From assembly GCA_033977485.1 (NCBI GenBank), contig CM066992.1, positions 100,452,140-100,516,139 on the forward strand: a DNA stretch of 64,000 nt. Direction: 5' to 3'. How positions within the stretch are numbered: position 1 is the stretch's first letter; every line of letters starts with the position of its first letter. This DNA is from Hydrangea macrophylla (taxonomy: Eukaryota > Streptophyta > Magnoliopsida > Cornales > Hydrangeaceae). The notes beneath the pieces are model-generated. The model was given only the letters and a program-made list of their open reading frames with translations. It had not been told where the DNA came from and searched no databases. Of the stretch, positions 60,094 to 64,000 are shown one piece after another. The position numbers were made by a program, and so were the translations under genes.

Positions 60094-60155
60094 ACCTGCT
60101 GTTGTCTGGCGACCTGTTCCCTGAGTTTGGTGGCTTGTTTCCTAATTGCTTCCAT
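45693..60155 (-). CDS. SH3P2: Gene C: SH3 domain-containing protein, SH3P2-like
   Basis: Plant SH3P proteins pair a BAR-like, membrane-binding N-terminal region with a C-terminal SH3 domain, and act in clathrin-linked trafficking, cell-plate formation and autophagosome formation. Ten exons on the minus strand: 60155-60096, 58472-58350, 58258-58189, 58087-57936, 55677-55576, 54833-54633, 54522-54460, 54018-53872, 47203-47129, 45809-45693. They total 1,110 bp and predict 369 residues, close to Arabidopsis SH3P2. It begins MEAIRKQATKLREQVARQQQ. Residues 21-257 are helical and charged (QHQKLEKLYLSTRAAK, GRARAQMEKEHGNLLKAL, DARHLAQRYDRMRQEAEA). A proline patch MPPPPSYEE lies near 276-284. The SH3 domain spans about 303-362 with GWAEGECKGKAGWFPVGYIE; the ALYDY motif is replaced by VMHSY. 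Intron 8 has a GC donor and carries nested transposons; the other introns are GT-AG. SH3P2 versus its close paralogues is not resolved. Confidence 0.9.
47695..47806. repeat. Foldback with repeated GTCGCTAAAA
   Basis: TTTTAGCGATGAAAAACA at the left pairs with TGTTTTTCGTCGCTAAAA at the right, and further GTCGCTAAAA or TTAGTGACGAAA words lie between. The TTTAGCGACGAAA word recurs in many plant transposons; no superfamily can be fixed here. Confidence 0.6.
48131..48328 (-). repeat. Copia-3 3' LTR (198 bp)
   Basis: It follows the purine tract and the polyprotein stop codon in the minus orientation and pairs with 52980-53177. Confidence 0.92.
48336..52623 (-). pseudogene. Copia-3 gag-pol, one frameshift only
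   Basis: The frame opens at 52623 and runs 951 codons, then shifts, and continues to a stop at 48338-48336. Domains: gag N-terminal region ([18 protein letters not shown]), zinc knuckle (CTHCGILGHVKDRC), protease (WILDSGASDHMTG), integrase zinc region ([20 protein letters not shown]) and core ([25 protein letters not shown]), reverse transcriptase ([28 protein letters not shown]) and RNase H ([32 protein letters not shown]). The break is in a run of six C on the coding strand (49774-49779 as G on the plus strand); the family pattern implies five. That is one inserted base, either real or a sequencing error. All catalytic motifs look intact. Confidence 0.9.
52967..52979 (-). other. Copia-3 primer-binding site
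   Basis: TGGTATCAGAGCC on the minus strand directly inside the 5' LTR, complementary to initiator methionine tRNA. Confidence 0.9.
52980..53177 (-). repeat. Copia-3 5' LTR (198 bp)
   Basis: The promoter-bearing LTR of Copia-3, two differences from its partner. Confidence 0.92.
53866..53872 (-). other. GC splice donor of gene C intron 8
   Basis: On the minus strand exon 8 ends GGAGAG and the intron starts GCAAGTAAAA. AG|GCAAGT is the strong form of the minor GC-AG intron class. The frame GHFLGE then VMHSYQ, matching the SH3P family, requires this junction, and no GT nearby gives the right frame. Confidence 0.8.
54076..54356. mobile_element. MITE with GGCTCTGTTTCGTT ends, intron 7 of gene C
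   Basis: The ends GGCTCTGTTTCGTTTGCGGA and its inverse CCATGAACCAAACAGAG match the family seen in intron 9 of both MATE genes. The interior differs, with AT-rich blocks around ACGGGACTATTAGTCC. Confidence 0.65.
56329..56475. mobile_element. Foldback MITE in intron 4 of gene C
   Basis: GAGAGCATTTTTGCTCACCC at the left and its complement at the right, with CATGACTCCACTGGGTGACATG in both arms, give a 147-bp hairpin with a short loop. The target site is not clear. Confidence 0.75.
56720..56740. repeat. (TA)n microsatellite in intron 4 of gene C
   Basis: A TA run of about 20 bases. A similar TA tract with CA blocks lies in intron 1 at 59750-59802, and another in the hAT at 47949-47972. Confidence 0.85.
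60042..60089. repeat. (AG)n microsatellite at the start of gene C intron 1
   Basis: An AG run of 48 bases lies seven bases inside the donor site of intron 1; on the coding strand it is a CT run. It is long enough to be polymorphic. Confidence 0.9.
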
Positions 60156-60177
60156 TCATAAATGAGTGATGTGTGTG

Positions 60178-60180
<3 letters not shown>

Positions 60181-60229
<49 letters not shown>
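60181..60229 (-). promoter_or_regulatory. (CT)n tract in the gene C 5' leader
   Basis: On the coding strand a CT run of about 49 bases ends 25 bases before the start codon, a plant Y-patch-like or leader feature shared with both MATE genes. No TATA box was assigned upstream. Confidence 0.5.
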
Positions 60230-60232
<3 letters not shown>

Positions 60233-60441
60233 GAAGGTGATAGGGCGGACGGCTTTGAGAGGGTCGTCGGAGATTTGTCCCGTTGTATAGACAAACTTTC
60301 CTCGCTGGAACTGAGAAGAAATTAAATCAAATCAAAATTTCTTCCCAAATTTTTATAGCAAGAGTGCTTCCAAATAATACGACAGTTTGCTAAGTTAAAC
60401 AATTTAACCACTTCAGGCTCAAGTTTGAATCTCAATAGTTA

Positions 60442-60723
60442 GGGTGCGTTTGATAAAACTGAAAATTAAGTGCTGAAAATTAAGTGCTGAATTTTAAGTA
60501 CTGAAAATTTTAAGTGCTTGAAGTTTTATTCCTTAAAATGGTGTTTCAACTATTGAAGTAGAATGCATTCAGTGATTATTTTCAGTAGAAATCTTTCACT
60601 TAAAGTTTTCAGTGGTTTTGGAGCTACTTTTTCAATTAAGTGATATGTTATCAAACGCATTGAAAAAGAATAAGTGCTGAATCTTTTCATTTTCAGCACT
60701 TAATAGGGTTATCAAACACACCC
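60442..60723. mobile_element. Tourist-like MITE upstream of gene C
   Basis: The ends GGGTGCGTTTGATAA and TTATCAAACACACCC are inverted copies, with AAGTGCTGAAAAT-type repeats inside, flanked by TTA (60439-60441 and 60724-60726). The 282-bp length, ends and trinucleotide target fit PIF/Harbinger MITEs. It is about 290 bp upstream of the gene C start codon. Confidence 0.8.
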
Positions 60724-60726
60724 TTA

Positions 60727-61578
60727 GCCACACATGTGATTCACCCTAACCTACATTATAAAAAATAAAAAAGAAATTTCAATTAAAATTCAATTGATTC
60801 CACTATATATAGCCACACTAAATTACTTCCAAATCAGCGGTGAGGTAAACAACTTTCAACCACAATTCAATTAGTCATAGTGTGTCAACCACAATTCAAT
60901 TGGTCCTAGTGTGTTATATATGACTTCAGTGCCATATCATTTGAAAAATATTTTTGGGATAAAAATTTGAAATTTGTATTACTTTTTTTTTCTTTTTTTT
61001 TTTTTTCATGAAAAGGAAATTTATTGATTCCTTTTAATTTAATATATATATATATATATATATATTTGTCATTCTTTTAACAAAAAATTAGGCAAAAGCT
61101 CCTAAAATAATTGTCATAAGTTTAAAATCTAATTTAATTATTAGTTTGTTAAAAAGCCCCTCAAATATCAAGTTAAGTGAAATTTCACTTAATACTTATG
61201 CACAAGTTTACTAAAATTTCACCTAGTACGCATGTATGTCAAATGAATTTTCACTTAATATTTTTGTATGGAATACCTTTCCTTAATCAGTAATCTTTGT
61301 TGTCCTTAACTCTAACAAATCTTTTCATATTGTCATTTTCACTTATCTATTATTGATATTTAAAGAGAGAACTAAAACAACTCCTCTCAACTATGCTCGA
61401 AAATTCTCTAAAGAGGGCGCCCTCTTTTTAATAAAGGAAGGGCCTCTGTTTTAGCCATCAGATCGTGTTTAAAAATTATAAAATGACAAGTGTCTGACTG
61501 CAACTACGCTACTTGAAATTTTTGTATGTTTTCTTTTTTTCCATGTCATTGCCTAAATTTCCCCACTTTTCCCATGTA
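60727..61578. other. AT-rich intergenic DNA, no gene
   Basis: Only a T-run, a TA microsatellite (61040-61065) and copies of the palindrome AAGTGAAATTTCACTT (near 61175) with related TTTCACTTAATA words were seen. The latter resemble 330-620 and 4380-4800. Confidence 0.6.
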
Positions 61579-61856
61579 CTCCCTCCATCCCATATTAAGA
61601 GTCTCTTTTGGGAATTCTAACTTATTAAGGGGACAACCTTGAGTTTGATGAGTTTTTCAACTTTCCAACATTGCCCTTTTTAAAATTCAAAATTATGTCA
61701 CATCAAAAAAAAAAAAAAAGAGAGAGCGGAGGCTTGTATATAATAAAGGACAAATTTAAAAAGTGTGTATTAAAGTACTTTGACTTTTTAAAGAGGACTT
61801 TTAAAAGGGGACATTAAAAAATGGCATTAAAGACTCTTAATATGGGACAGATGGAG
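61579..61856. mobile_element. Stowaway-like MITE
   Basis: The ends CTCCCTCCATCCCATATTAA and TTAATATGGGACAGATGGAG are inverted copies flanked by TA (61577-61578 and 61857-61858), the classic Tc1/mariner Stowaway pattern. A TTA microsatellite follows at 61861-61890. Confidence 0.88.
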
Positions 61857-61860
61857 TATC

Positions 61861-61892
<32 letters not shown>

Positions 61893-62148
61893 GTATAAAG
61901 GCTGAAGTAAAAGCCTTCCATTGAGGCTGTTGATTCATGCCTAATATTGCATTCTAGACTTCTCGATTTCACTCTTATTTGTGCGAATTTCCACGTAAAC
62001 CGGGAGATTTAATGGATAATTTGTACTTTGTTGTTCTTGTTGTTCACTTTTTGCTAATAAAAAAGCTCTTTCTTGTAGATGTTTTGGAATATTGGTAGAA
62101 GTTTGACCCACTCTTTTTGAAACTTCACTAAAAGAAAAGGACAAAAAC

Positions 62149-62184
62149 GGGGGGGGGGGGGGGGGGGGGGGAAGGTGGGGGGGG
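62149..62184. repeat. Long G-run, quadruplex-prone
   Basis: About 23 consecutive G, then AAGGT and about nine more G. Exact length in such runs is unreliable in assemblies. It lies just left of the GGATCGATCC array. Confidence 0.8.
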
Positions 62185-62372
62185 GATCGATTCGGGTTCT
62201 TAAGGCGGATCGATCCGCTACTACCCAGGAACCTGGAGACATCTTCTCGTAAAGTTGGATCGATCCGGCTTCTACACGCGGATCGATCCGTGATTTTGGA
62301 CAAGTATTTTGCTGCCTTCATGGAATATCGGATCGATCTGGCGTTTTGCCTGGGATCGATCTACCCCTGTTG
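62184..62372. repeat. Array of the palindrome GGATCGATCC
   Basis: Six copies of GGATCGATCC or one-base variants start at about 62184, 62207, 62257, 62280, 62340 and 62363; four are followed by G, and several are preceded by C or T. Spacing is 22-60 bp. The layout resembles the CAGTCGACTG array at 902-1097, with a different word. Confidence 0.8.
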
Positions 62373-62689
62373 TGACCTAATCCCTCTTTTTATTACAAGT
62401 TTTCCATTTTGTGGGTTTTGTAAAAATAGGAAGAGATAGGTTTTTTTTTTTGAACCATCTATCATCTCTCAATTTGGGAAGCCCCCTTGGTTCCCTTCTA
62501 TTTTCTCTTCATCATTGTAAACTTGAAATTTTCATTGAAGATTTAATGGCTTGGTATATTTTCTATCTCTTCTCCTTTGATGATATTGTTATACTTTCCC
62601 TTTATTAGTTAGATTTACTTAGGTTGTGGATCATGAGCTCTTGGATTTAATGTTGTAGCATTTATAGGGTTCATTTGTGTAAGATTCAA

Positions 62690-63055
62690 AACTAGGAGCT
62701 TCATCTTATTTGTCTTGTATCTTTATTGTCAAAACTTAGACTTTGAATCCTACCTTAAGTATTTCATATGGAATATCATGTAACCATGTGTTTTGCACTC
62801 CACGTGTTTGCTAAATGTTGTGTGTGGGATTTAAAACTTGGAATCTTCATCTTTGATGTCAAGTATCTTTGATTATTCAAACTCTTGGGTTTTAAATACT
62901 ACATTTTGAAGGCTTCATAAGTGATTTTTTCCACCAAGTAGATTAGTTAGTGTAGGGTGAACAAATCATTCGGATTAGAAGCCATGGAGGCTTCATCTTG
63001 TATGTCATGCATCCTTGATAGTCAAACGTTAGCTTCAAATTCGTTTCTATGGAAA
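62690..63055. repeat. Diverged tandem repeat, three units
   Basis: A block with GGAGCTTCATCTT, TGTCTTGTATC, TTGTCAAA and CTTTGAAT recurs near 62695, 62845 and 62990, with a period of about 145-155 bp. The units have drifted strongly. No coding frame is kept. The surrounding 62400-63780 shows no gene. Confidence 0.55.
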
Positions 63056-63798
63056 TCTCAAAGCTCCTTTCACCTAACACATAGATGAACTACTTGTGTT
63101 TGATAATATGCCACAATGAGATGTTACCTTAGAGTGTGTTTGAAACATTAGTCCATTTCATCTTGTTGTGACCCAAGATGGAGGGGGGTGGGGGAATGAT
63201 CCCAACATATTGCTTTTTAGATTAGTTTTCATTTACCTTTTACCCTTCAAAAATCCCAAAGGACGCAAAGTCAATTTTCCCTTTTTATCATCGTTTCTTA
63301 TCTCTTCCTTTTAGCATTATAATTAGTTTCTAAACTTCCTAAACGTTGTTCTTGTATCAATTCATGTGGATTCAACACCCTACGTCCAACATACTACGTT
63401 TTTAATAGATAAAAATACTTGATTTTGACATAATCAGTTGTCCACATTAGCTTTCTCTCCTGAGTTAAAAAATCCTACATGGCAATTTTTGCTTCATTCA
63501 GCCCAAACCCTCTATCCTAAATACGTCTTCTGGCCTCCATATACATCGCCTCCCCTCACCTACCTATCTTTTTCAGAACCAAGTCTCTGAAAATCTTTGC
63601 TACAATAAGCAATCATTTGCCAATACATATAACTATCCTATTCGTGTGTGTTTAAACACAGACATACATGCTTTTGATATGGGAGTAAATACATATACAC
63701 ATATACATGTGTGTGTGTGTGTGTACGTATTTATTTTTAGCGTATGACTTCTTTTGATTTTGTTATTTAATTTGCTAGATGAAATCAAAACCTCACCA

Positions 63799-64000
63799 AT
63801 GGAGGCCGAGCAAGAGACCAAATCGCAGTTGATGATAGGCAAATTGTTTGGCCAAAAAGGCAGTTGTGGGTTATTATATAGATATATATACATGTGCGAT
63901 TGTGTGTGTTTGTGTGAGATTATGTGTAATTGTGTGTGTTGTGTGCGATTGTGTTTCAGCGAGTGCATGCTATTGTGTGTCTGTAAGGGTAGGAAATCTA
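63799..64000 (+). other. Possible first exon running off the window (weak)
   Basis: An ATG at 63799 opens a frame to the window end, starting MEAEQETKSQLMIGKLFGQK. The first 20 or so residues look like real protein, but the rest translates a TG-rich microsatellite into cysteine and valine. It is preceded by a T-rich tract and TTGCTAG, so it could also be an internal exon with an acceptor near 63779. No family is recognised, and it may be chance. Confidence 0.2.

Noticed and set aside
61941..62321. Minus-strand open frame with a proline run
   Set aside because: The proline run is the G-run at 62149-62184 and the rest is the GGATCGATCC array; no domain or conserved start.

Overview
The window is nuclear DNA of a flowering plant, most likely a eudicot. 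It is AT-rich, its genes have many GT-AG introns, and it is crowded with plant transposable elements: Copia, solo LTRs, an RTE-type LINE, hAT, MULE, Tourist-like and Stowaway-like elements. The protein families (an EDS5-like plastid MATE transporter and an SH3P-type SH3 protein) are plant-specific. The sequence alone does not fix the species.

Three host genes can be rebuilt exon by exon, all on the minus strand. Gene A (23781 to 6340) and gene B (43005 to 32072) are tandem copies of a 14-exon chloroplast-targeted MATE transporter of the DETOXIFICATION 46/47 (EDS5/EDS5H) type. Exon lengths and phases agree in 13 of 14 exons; exon 1 differs by 6 bp. Both frames are open, predicting 564 and 562 residues. 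Flanking sequence is duplicated too, so two units of about 19-20 kb (about 5.27-25.06 kb and 25.44-44.94 kb) lie head to tail. Gene C (60155 to 45693) has ten exons and predicts a 369-residue SH3P2-like protein with an N-terminal BAR-like region and a C-terminal SH3 domain.

Most of the rest is mobile DNA inserted in introns and between genes. In gene A, intron 11 holds a Copia element (7978-18279) that itself carries a second Copia (11201-16228, identical LTRs, broken coding region) and a Tourist-like MITE; intron 12 holds a hAT. In gene B, intron 10 holds a truncated Copia and a 5'-truncated RTE LINE, and intron 9 holds a hAT. Gene C intron 8, which has a GC donor, holds a hAT with an almost intact Copia inside it. 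Left of the genes is a MULE with a 9-bp target duplication and a nested 2-kb solo LTR. Between the MATE genes is a hAT whose end was split by a 3.26-kb solo LTR.

Because the MATE genes are paralogous, each supplies an empty-site control for insertions in the other, so most insertion boundaries and target duplications can be read directly. The right end (60.2-64 kb) has MITEs, microsatellites, a G-run and an array of short palindromes, but no convincing gene.
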